Positions 39,901 through 48,696 of a stretch of DNA of 64,000 nt are shown one piece after another. Numbering within the stretch: the stretch's first letter is position 1; every line of letters starts with the position of its first letter. This DNA is from Apus apus (taxonomy: Eukaryota; Chordata; Aves; Apodiformes; Apodidae): assembly GCF_020740795.1 (NCBI RefSeq), contig NC_067283.1, positions 42,769,659-42,833,658 on the forward strand. Reading direction: 5' to 3'. The position numbers and the translations under genes are program-made. The notes beneath the pieces were generated by a model. That model saw only the letters and a list, made by a program, of their open reading frames with translations, made no database searches and was not told the DNA's origin.

Positions 39901-41270
39901 GCTGATGTGGATGCAGCTCCTGTTGCTGCCTTCTGAACTTCTCTCCCTGGGCTGCAGCTCTTTTTTTAGATTTTGCCAGAGTTGGTGACTAGGGAATTCA
40001 ATAGTAAATATCTGGCATGTGTTCTTAGCATCCACTAGATCACACCAAAGAAATTAAATAAATTGGAGCTGCCCCAGTATGGTAACATTTAGAGACAACT
40101 GGAGCAACCAAGTTAAGGGTTATGAAATTTATGTGACACTCTGGAGTGTGAATGTGGGTACAGAAGCTGAAGGGAACAAATCACGTGCAGCATTAAGACC
40201 TGGTCTAAATTACTAAGTTACTAATTTCTGCAGTTGTAACTAGGTGCAAAGCATATCTCAGGTATTCCATTTAAACATGACAACAGTGAAATAAAACATA
40301 CTTTTATTGCCAAATTCATATGCCTTAGACAAGTAGCAGGGTGGAGTTTGGGGGAATTTTTTTGAAAAATAAGAATAAACTTCCTAAAGCCACGCCAAGT
40401 AGCGAGTAAAAAGACAGTATTAAATATATGAACTTTTAAAAAACTTTTCATACCTCCTTATCTGTCTTTCGTCTTCTCAAATTTCTGTTTTATCTTCCTT
40501 TCTTGTTCTCTCTAACATGCAAAACCCAAACAAACTCTTCCTGTTTGTCATGTGAGATAAATTTATCTGCTTTGCTTCTTTCTTAGTAATGAACATAGAT
40601 ACTCTGAGACCTTAACTCTGCTCCTTGGAAAAGAAAATGCAGCATCTGCCATGGATTGGTCTTAATGGCCCAGGTAGTCCATTTAGGCCATTTCTTTCTG
40701 TTCTCAAAAACAGGCAGAAGGGAAAGGTACTGAAAGGTGGACAAATACAACTGAAGAAAAATTCCATCCTCTTTATCTCCTTCAAAAGTGGAGAAAACCA
40801 AAGTTTTGGGTGCTTTATAAATGTTCTTCTTATGCCACAAGTAATTGATTCCAACAGTGTATTTTTGTGTAGATTAGAAATGTAATAAAATTGCAGTTTG
40901 TTTGTTTATTTTAATGTATTGTCATATTCTTGCTGCCTAATACTTAGATTGTGACAACCAAACAATGTCCTTATTTTCACTTTTGGAAGATCACAGCATA
41001 CCAGCTCCAAGATGCTTCTGGATTTAGTGTGATGGAGAGAACAGTTGGTCCAAAATGTGCTTTAATGTTTATGGAACTTCAAAATAAGCAGTTAATTTTA
41101 ATCTGACAGATAGCAACTTGGAAGTAAGTAAAAATTGTTAAGAAACACATTTCATGTGTACATTACATGCATATAGTATTTTTCAGAGGAGAGTTTTGTA
41201 ATGCTGGAATAGAAAATGGTATCAAATGCATGTGCATATTAACTACTTACGTTATTTGATTTTTCAACAG
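36994..41270 (+). other. CMTM8 intron 2 (4.3 kb)
   Basis: Ordinary AT-rich intronic sequence with no recognised gene. A stretch at about 39345-39440 has the look of a decayed interspersed repeat. A few open frames near 39480-39890 overlap it on both strands and lack support as genes. Confidence 0.85.
39345..39440. repeat. Possible decayed interspersed repeat
   Basis: The segment containing 'ataccttttattaggtaact' followed by 'gatataggtgagagaaaccc' recalls old amniote repeats that carry a 'cttttattaggtaa' type block. I cannot assign a family or exact edges. It may be coincidence. Confidence 0.25.
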
Positions 41271-41387
41271 GGTCTGTGTTTTAATGGAAGTGCCTTCATT
41301 TTGTACCTCGTTGCTGCCATTGTAGATGCATCTTCCATTACCAAAGAACTGGACAGTCACAATTACAACAGCTGGGCAGCTTCTTCA
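41271..41387 (+). CDS. CMTM8: CMTM8 exon 3 (residues 115-153)
   Basis: This exon encodes 39 residues: MARVEL helix 3 (GLCFNGSAFILYLVAAIVDA) and the loop leading to helix 4, ending in the conserved DSHNYNSWAASS. The acceptor is TTTTTCAACAG ending at 41270; the donor is GTGAGT at 41388; both junctions are phase 0. The loop (SSITKELDSH) differs from mammals, the expected place for variation. The open frame runs past the donor to about 41555 and would give an unrelated tail if the intron were retained. Confidence 0.95.
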
Positions 41388-42917
41388 GTGAGTTTATTTT
41401 TTTTGTTAAAATCGGTTCTATGTCCAAAAAAAGTTATATCAAAAGAAGGCTTGCTGGAACTGCAGGTTGAAATGCCTGCATTCTGCTTTTCAAAAAGATT
41501 CAGACTTGTAGAAGCTCACACACAAAACCTACAAGTAACTGTATTTAGTCCGTAGTTTTTGGAGGTGACTGGAAATTCCACCAAGAGATGACAGTCGCAT
41601 CGGAAAATGCTGTAATTTTTTAAGATCATATTGCTTTCCTCTCCTGTGTCCCCATTTATTACTAGCTCTCTGGCATAGGTTATAGCCTGCACATCAGAGT
41701 AGACAAAACAGACTGGGTGAGCACCAAGTCACCTCAATATACCTGGACAACTTCAAAAGCAGTTTAATCTAACTCAGCTAACTTTGCACACATGTTGATA
41801 AGGTGTATTCAGCTTTTTTTTGTGGGCTGAGCCATAAGCACAGCACCTTTGGAAAGGTCCACTGTATTGCTGTTTCTACAGTGTTCCTGTTAAAGCCTCA
41901 ACTTGTGATAATCTTCCTTCTAATTTGGGTAGATGTGCCATGTCACTTCCCAGTGTTTTAAAGTGGATGCAAGTCATCAATTAGTCTGACATTACCTTCT
42001 TACTACTTACATTCAACCAGCGTGGGTGAGAAAGGCTTGATCTGTTGATTGTGGGTTTTTTTCTATGAAGAGCCTCGTCACTTTCTGAGTAGGTGAACAC
42101 ATTCTCTGGCTTAATTAAGGGAGTTGTAAGTGAACTCTTTGCATGTTGTGGCAACAGTAGTGAAACTCAAATTTTTTTAAGTAATTCTGAATTACAGCTA
42201 CTCTGCTGTTGTCCCCTCTGGACTATTCACAAATCTGTGAATAGCTGTCTGAAGTGTATTGTATATTGTAAATGGCCACGAACACAGAGACTAGAACATG
42301 TGCTCTGTTTTTTGTCTTGGGAATTGGGTAACTGCGTCCCTGTCACTTCATGGGTGTTCAGGTTCTTCTCCTCTTGGCAGTTCTTAACTATTGATCTGTT
42401 ATTCAGTCACTGCTGTTGACAGGAATTTGCTTGCTGCTAGATAAACTTCCTTGCCAATTCAGGTTTTATGCAAAATGCATGAATGCTCAGTGTCTCATGG
42501 GGTGTTTGGAATCTCTTCTAATACCTCCTAATATGTTTTTCTAATGCACTGTCTAAATAAACTATTAAATGTAGATTCTTGCTTTCTGGACCCATTAAGG
42601 TTTTCATGGATCGGTGTTTTACGAATTTAGCAAATCTTCTATCTCTAACAGTTGTTCTCTGTTAGAAAGATTCTAGAGGGAGCTTTTATTTAATAAGAAA
42701 CAAAATTACTGGAGAAGAAGAATGACACAGTTTTCTATTGGAATCATATTTTACCTCATCATCTACAATTTTTGCTGTCGCAGATTAAATTAGACAGGAC
42801 TCACCAAGATGTTGGAGGGTTTAGATTTACTGCCAGTATGCTTGCGTAGTAGTGCCCTGCCCTTAGAGCTGAAGTGCCTACCCAGGCCAACGATGGTATG
42901 TAAGCAAGATATATTGG

Positions 42918-43225
42918 TAGAATCATAAAATATTTTTAGGCCAGAAGGGACCTCTGGAGGTCATCTGTTCCAGCTCTTTCCCCCCCTTAAAGCAGGGCTG
43001 ACTTGTATAAGGCTTCCAGGGCCTTGTCCATTTGAGTTTTGAGTGTTTCCAAGGATGGCTATTTCACAACGCCTCTGTTGACATGTTTGATTACTTTCAT
43101 TTTAATTTTTTTTTCCCTAACATCTAATTGAAATTTCCTTTGTTGCAACTGGCTTTTGTTCCCTCTTGTCCTGTCACTGCTCACCTCCAAGAAGAGTGGT
43201 GTTAATCCTCTTTGCAGTGTCAGCT
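42918..43225 (-). mobile_element. CR1 LINE 3' fragment, antisense
   Basis: The left edge has AGAATCATAAAATATTTTTA, followed by 'aagggacctctggaggtcat', a 'gccttgtccatttgagtttt' block, 'tccaaggatgg', and 'cctcttgtcctgtcactgc', all in CR1 order on the reverse strand. The fragment is truncated and somewhat rearranged inside. The 114-codon open frame that begins in it at 43156 is a by-product of the repeat. Confidence 0.85.
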
Positions 43226-44076
43226 TTGTTTGGTTCAGTTACCAGCACAAAACGTTCGGGCCTTATCATAAGACCATTTTGAACATTGGCTATTTTGAAC
43301 AACTTGCAGTGACTAACAGGAACTTAACCACTGGCACGGAATTGGTCTTTATCAGTACAACTGAAATAGTTCACAGATGTTCTTTGGTTTCTGTGTGTGT
43401 GTGCTGCAAGGACTGCAGAAGCAATACCACGGATACGGTGGTGTTCTTAGTCTTTAAACATCAAATAAATCTATCCTGCTACAGAAACCTTATTCTCTAA
43501 TAAATTTCTGCCAAAGTTGTGATAACTCAGTGTGGCTGATGTTGCTGTTGTTTGCACTGTGGAATACCTTTATTCCTCAGTAGAGGACCTCTGCATTGGC
43601 AAACTAATGGGTACTGCTGTTTGAGAACATCTGGGCCTGCATTTGAATCCAAGTGTTCTCTGTAAGCAAACCTATTTTGGTGCAGTGTGGCACAGGGAAG
43701 TGCAGGTGGGATGTAGGCAATCCTTGGACTGTAGCAGCAGTGTGGGAGTGTTAACTTGAGCTCACACTGTCCCCGTGGACTATCCCTCACTCTTTAGCAG
43801 CAATTGATGTTGAAAGCAGCAAGTACAGGATCAATCTGAAAGATCTATACTGAGGTAGTATAATGTGGAGATACAAGTTTAAAGAAGCCATGTTTTGTCT
43901 GCCTCTAGGCCCGTATTTCTAAGTATAAATACAAGCTTACACAGTGTTGATTGCAATGGCCAGACAGGTACAGGGAGGTGAAAGAGTGCCTTTTTAGTCA
44001 ACCTGCTATTTCTCCTTTTTCCAAATCCCATAGCTATTTTGTTATACAAATCACAGTGCTCTCAAATATATATATG

Positions 44077-44136
44077 TGGGTTTTGTGTTTTTTTGGTTGG
44101 TTGGTTTTGTTTGGGTTTTTTTGTGGTGGTTTTTTT
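44077..44136 (+). repeat. G/T-rich tract upstream of CMTM8 exon 4
   Basis: Repeated GGTT, GGTTTT and GGGTTTTTTT units immediately precede the branch-point region and the T/C tract of the last intron. It may affect acceptor strength, but the real polypyrimidine tract (44151-44176) is intact. Confidence 0.7.
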
Positions 44137-44178
44137 TTCCTAATAAGCTTCTTTTTTTTCCCCTCCCTCTCTCTACAG

Positions 44179-44262
44179 TTCTTTGCCTTCGTGGTTACCT
44201 GCTGCTATGCTGGAAACACGTATTTTAGTTTTATATCTTGGCGATCACGAACTTTGCAGTAA
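44179..44262 (+). CDS. CMTM8: CMTM8 exon 4 (residues 154-180 and stop)
   Basis: This exon encodes helix 4 and the short cytosolic tail: FFAFVVTCCYAGNTYFSF, then ISWRSRTLQ and TAA. It joins exon 3 at WAASS|FFAF, as in mammalian CMTM8, with a phase 0 acceptor at 44178. The tail length and basic RSR motif match the family. The frame ends normally, so the gene appears intact. Confidence 0.95.
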   Translation, partial: FFAFVVTCCYAGNTYFSFISWRSRTLQ

Positions 44263-44454
44263 ATATGTTGTTAAAATGGATCCTGTAGTATAAAATACCT
44301 GGAGAATTAAACTCTTTTGACAAAAGCCTGGAAGAGGAATGAGGTATTTTTGAACATTTCTGTTAGAATTGACACAATATATTTTAAGCTGAAATTAAAA
44401 TGATTATTTATAATGTCATCTTTAGAGATACCTAACACCGGCTTTGTACTGTAT

Positions 44455-44460
44455 AATAAA
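44455..44460 (+). terminator. Candidate poly(A) signal 1 of CMTM8
   Basis: AATAAA 193 bases after the stop codon, followed by T-rich sequence. It is a plausible proximal cleavage signal. Confidence 0.5.
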
Positions 44461-44534
44461 ATTTCATACTGCTTGTTTTAAAATTGACATGGTATTTTTT
44501 CCAGACTTTGTATAGATGTTGTCACTAAAGCTTT

Positions 44535-44540
44535 AATAAA
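44535..44540 (+). terminator. Candidate poly(A) signal 2 of CMTM8
   Basis: AATAAA in CTTTAATAAATCTT, with a TGTGCC and T-rich stretch just downstream. Of the three candidates this has the most convincing GU/U-rich downstream element. Confidence 0.55.
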
Positions 44541-44689
44541 TCTTACTCAATGTGCCAATTTTGTAAATGTAACTTTTTCAATGTTACAGGTATACTTTTG
44601 ATACTGAATGCTACAAATGAAAGATAAGATTTATACTAAGTTGTCATTGTGTGACATTTGTGCAGAAAAAAACCACCTAAAACTGTAAA

Positions 44690-44695
44690 AATAAA
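44690..44695 (+). terminator. Candidate poly(A) signal 3 of CMTM8
   Basis: AATAAA inside an A-rich run, with TGTGCATGTTTTGT downstream that could serve as a GU-rich element. It may give a distal end. Confidence 0.45.
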
Positions 44696-44720
44696 TAATT
44701 AAATGACCCAACTGTGCATG

Positions 44721-47700
44721 TTTTGTAAGCTGGGAGTAAAAGGTTCTTTTTCAGAGTAAAATATATACTGTTACAGATTATCCTGTCAGTTTGCATATTC
44801 TAACAGCATCTCACAATCATGACATTGCTTTTGGGAAGTGCTTACTGGAGGTCTGAAGCTTGCTGAAGGAGTTTTGCACCTGGAACACATGATCTTGATA
44901 GGTTTCTCAAATCCAGCAGGCTCCAAGGCATAAGACTAGACAACAATCTCTTAGTGCTCAGTGTTTAACCTATTGAGAATGCCACAAAACACCTTCTAAA
45001 GGTAATACATTTTATTTCCCGGGAGACTGTGTTCTTCTCTTTTCTCCTCAGATTAGACTATTAATCTGTCCTAATTAAAATCTGAGCTTCTAAATCCTAT
45101 TAAATGACACAAAGATTAAATTAAAGGAATAGTAGTCCAGATGTCAGTACTAGAAACAAAGCATTCCTCCTTCCTTTCCTGAATACTGGCATAATTTATG
45201 AGTTGTTAGCTTAACAAATGAAGTTTTTAATTTGACACTCATATGTAAATATCTTTGAGTCAAGGAGAAATATGACAGAAGATTATGATTTTCAAAACAG
45301 ATACCTTTGAAAATGGCTTTGAAATACAAATTAAAGGAGTTTTTTCCAGGACTTATGTTAAGGAGAGTAAGGTTGTGATTATTTTCTAATATTATTTAAA
45401 GTTTTCCTCACTTTAAAGCTACCAGTAAAACTTTTATTCCTGGATTAAGAAGATTCAGACTTCCTTCTGGTCTTCAAAAACTTGGTTGGACAATTATAGA
45501 TGGTAACAGAGAAATATTACTGCTTAAAAAAGCCTGCTTTACTTCTCCCTGTAACTAAATGGTGTGAGCTTACTTATGTGTGTGCACTGCAGCAAAGGAG
45601 ATTTATCAACAGCCAACTAATTCTGTTCTGATCACATTGTTTTGTACTTGATTATCTCTCAGAGTCACAGGATTTCAGTGTAAGAGAAGCCAAGATATTC
45701 TTTAAAAACCTATATTTGTCTGCAGGTTGCATCTGACTTGCACAGCAAAGGTCAGGCTGTCTGCTGCTTGCTAAAATTATCCAGTTGTGAGAAGGAAGAA
45801 GGGCTACCAACTACACATTACATCTACACAGATAAAATGTGTCATTAGAATCCCATATGCTCTTTTCCATTGCTGGAACAAAATCAAAAGGCATAAAAAT
45901 GATCCAAATATCAACTGAAAAAATAGAACTAGAAATATAGCCAGAATTAAAATCTCATCAGTGTTTTATCATCAGTAAAAATGCTTTCATAGTAATACTA
46001 ATTATTTCTTAAATTATCTTGTATTTACCTGTCTTAATTCTAAGAATGTGACTGTTGGCACAAATGTTTCATGATTTTGTGGTAACTGTGATGGTCTGGT
46101 CTAAAGTCATAACCCAGGCAACATTTGTGAGTAGAGGTATTAAGAGAGAGTAGAGCTAAGAGGGAATAATACTTTCATGCAGTGTACCAAAACCTGTCAT
46201 GGAAACTGTGTTCTGTGCCAGAATAAACCCATTAATGAAGGACAAAACAACACTATTACCAGATAAGGAATTATCCTGGCAAAGTAGCTACCACCTCTGA
46301 GTTTTCTGTGCTGATCCTCAAGGGAAGATGCGTGGAATGTCTTCCCAAAGGCAAATCTGTGAGTTGAATCCTTAATTCTGAACTTTAAAAAATACATGCT
46401 AGGCAGAAATTTGCTTTATGCTTCGTCCTGCTTTTTTCTCACACATCAAAACTTATTTGCCTTGCTCTTTCCTCTTAGGGCACAGGAAGTAAGAAAATTA
46501 TATTCTTTCTCATCTGTCTCATTTCTTATCTGTTCCCCAGCTACCAACAGTGTGTTGTTGCAAGTGTTGTGATTATCTAGTTACAATTGGGGGAATCACT
46601 GCAAGCTGAGAATTGCTTCTGAAGTTTGCTCCTCCCGTTTCAGGCCTGAAGAAAGCCATAAGCACCCAAAAAGGTTTATCTGCTTCTTCCAGTGCATTAG
46701 TCTTAAATACTGATTTGAAAACTATGACTTGGGCCTTTGTATATTCTTGTATTGGTAAAGAAGATAAGCCAGCTGTAGTTTATCATATAACAATTAAGAT
46801 TTGTAGTAGCAGGGGTTGGTTAGTCTTCATAAGATTGAAAGAAACTTTATTTAAAAGAACAACTAAGTGATTAAATCAATAGTGAAATTCTTCATACAGA
46901 TATTTAGAAGAATAAACAAAATGCTAATCAACTTGCAAAATGAGAGTATTTGACATTTCAAGTAACTTGCTTCAGGCAAACAGTCTCTGAAGAATCTAAA
47001 TCACCCACATATGTAAGAATACTTGATGTCAACTTATGGCCAACAAATTGCATTTATTAAGGAGTTGTAATCACCATACATAATGCACGTAACAAGATGA
47101 AGTGCATGAGGACTGTAATAAAAACTTAAGCAGTGCTTCTTAGATGACTTTGTGCCAGTAGTTCATGGAAGATGCCTGTATTTCTGAGTAGAAAATATGA
47201 CTGTTACTCATGTTAATTTAAGGGTATTTCATTTTCACTGGGCTGAACTCAGGTCAGCAGGGCCCCAGTCACATACAGACTTGCAAAAGAAGAACTGAAG
47301 AAGCTGAATCAGTGGGTATGGAATATATACTTCTTAGTAGGAAGTGCAGAAGTTACTAGGACCTTCCTCAGGGCTTTCAAGAAGCCTATAAATGTGCATA
47401 CTTCTGAACTTGAACTGTAAGGGGGGGGGGGGGGAAAGGAGCTGTTTAAAAAAAGCAAACCTTGTGTAGAGAGTTGATGTTGTAGCTTTGTTATCTAATT
47501 AAATGACATAAAGTTTGGTGGGACAGGTAATAATTGTGATTACTTGATGGCTTAGTAGAAGCTCAAAACTATGTACTGCTTAGTCAATTACAGACCATTG
47601 CCTACCACGGCAAACCCTGCCTTGTTCATGTAAATTACTTATGCTAGCCCCTTATTTGTGTTGGAGATCATCTGATTTTACCTGTCTTCCCTCCTAAGAT

Positions 47701-48060
47701 AACTTTAATTGCTGAAGGAGCTATTAAATACTAACTATGAGCAGAATGTGCATGCTAACTGCAGAACAGAGCAGCGGAAGATGGGGTTACTACCCTTAAG
47801 AACACAAAAGTGGCACACGAGCAGCTGGAAGGCCCCCTATTCTCTCACTTGTCAGAAAGCAAAACAAGTTATTTTTAGACTTCAGGAAATACATAACTTC
47901 CTTTGCCGAGTTTTGTTAGTATCTCTGCTTTATTTGATGCATGCCATGGGCTTGAGACATTTGGACAGTCGTTGCAATTTTGCATCTTGCTGCCTCTTTC
48001 TTTCAAATGCTGTTACCTCTTAGGAGATCACGAGTCTGAAGGCTCGGGTGGTTTTGTTGT
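44721..48060. other. CMTM8-CMTM7 intergenic spacer
   Basis: About 3.3 kb between the CMTM8 3' end and the CMTM7 CpG island. No exon, RNA gene or assigned mobile element was recognised. It holds a 14-base poly-G run at 47421-47434 and becomes G/T-rich from 48049. Several short open frames exist on both strands without coding features I trust. Confidence 0.75.
47421..47434 (+). repeat. Poly-G run, 14 bases
   Basis: A perfect homopolymer of 14 G on the + strand, about 1.1 kb upstream of the CMTM7 start. Long G homopolymers are rare and unstable, and the true length may differ from the assembled one. Confidence 0.85.
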
Positions 48061-48078
48061 TTTGTTTTGTTTTTTTCT
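48049..48078 (+). repeat. G/T-rich tract before the CMTM7 island
   Basis: A short run of GTTTT and GTTTTGTTTTTTT units just before the GC-rich island begins. Confidence 0.6.
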
Positions 48079-48409
48079 GGTGGGGTGAGCAATAGCTGTG
48101 TGTGGGAGCATCGCTGCCAAGCCCTGGGACAGCCCGAGGGCTCTTCCCCTGACGCCACGAACCGCTGCGGGGGCCGCTTGGGTGCGGAGCAGCATCCAGC
48201 CAGGCGTCCTCCCTTCCCTGCTCGGAAAACTTGGCTTCGGCCCCCGTCTTCACCTCACCCGGCTGCGAAAGGGGGTCGGGGCTGGAGAAGCGAGGGGTGC
48301 GGGGCGGAATCCCCTGCGCCCACCTGCCGGGGCGTGTCCCGACCCCCGCTGCCCCGGCACCGGGAAACCCCCCGCGGCGGCTCCGCGCCCTCGACCGGGC
48401 AGCGAGCGA

Positions 48410-48429
48410 GGGCGGGCGGGCAGGGAGGG
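48410..48429 (+). promoter_or_regulatory. G-quadruplex-type motif in the CMTM7 promoter or 5' UTR
   Basis: Five GGG runs separated by one or two bases (GGGCGGGCGGGCAGGG, then AGGG), ending 114 bases before the CMTM7 ATG. It fits the standard four-run pattern with very short loops, which usually forms stable parallel quadruplexes. The same G/C runs also make GC boxes, so the role is open. Confidence 0.6.
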
Positions 48430-48543
48430 CGGCAGGGAGGCCCCGCCCGGGCCCCGGCAGCCCCGCCGTCCCGTCCCGCCCCGTCCCGGCCCCCAGCCCC
48501 GCTGCCGGGCCGGGCGGCGGCAGAGGGAGCGCGGCAGGGAGCC

Positions 48544-48696
48544 ATGTCTCACGGCGCCCGAGTGATCCGCACCGGCGTGAGCAGCGCGGGGCCCGCGGCC
48601 CCTCCGGCCGCCTCCTCCTCCGCGCCCTCCGAGGAGGAGCTGATGGACGGCGCCTATTTCCGCTCCTGCGCCGGCATGCTGAAGGTGGCCCAGATG
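48544..48696 (+). CDS. CMTM7: CMTM7 exon 1 (residues 1-51, gene continues past window)
   Basis: This exon encodes 51 residues: MSHGARVIRTGVSSAG, an alanine/proline/serine-rich stretch, then LMDGAYFRSCAGMLKVAQM at the edge of MARVEL helix 1. The MSHGA start and the LKVAQM junction match mammalian CMTM7. The ATG has G at -3 and is the first in-frame ATG of an upstream stop-free leader. The donor is GTAAGG at 48697, phase 0. CMTM7 is a four-pass MARVEL protein of endosomal and plasma membranes; in mammals it has been linked to Rab5-dependent EGFR turnover and B-cell receptor signalling. The remaining exons lie beyond 64000 as far as I can see. Confidence 0.92.

Larger units (their letters stand above)
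41388..44178 (+). other. CMTM8 intron 3 (2.8 kb)
   Basis: The intron holds one antisense CR1 fragment (42918-43225) and a G/T-rich tract (44077-44136) just before the acceptor. A CTAAT branch-point-like motif at 44140-44144 lies about 35 bases upstream of CTCTCTACAG, which ends at 44178. I see no other gene or element. Confidence 0.85.
9243..44262 (+). other. CMTM8 gene, coding span of four exons
   Basis: Joined coding exons 9243-9410, 36820-36993, 41271-41387 and 44179-44262 give 180 residues; human CMTM8 has 173. Every intron is GT-AG and phase 0; intron lengths are 27,409, 4,277 and 2,791 bases. CMTM8 is a four-pass MARVEL protein of the CKLF-like family. Expected membrane segments, by hydrophobicity, are residues 49-70, 77-99, 115-135 and 154-174, with both ends in the cytosol. 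In mammals it has been tied to EGFR endocytosis and signal attenuation and to apoptosis. The reading frame is intact with no frameshift or missing exon. CMTM7 follows on the same strand. Confidence 0.95.
44263..44720 (+). other. CMTM8 3' UTR (extent estimated)
   Basis: AT-rich sequence after the CMTM8 stop with three AATAAA hexamers. I set the end shortly after the last one; the true cleavage site cannot be read from the sequence alone. Confidence 0.6.
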
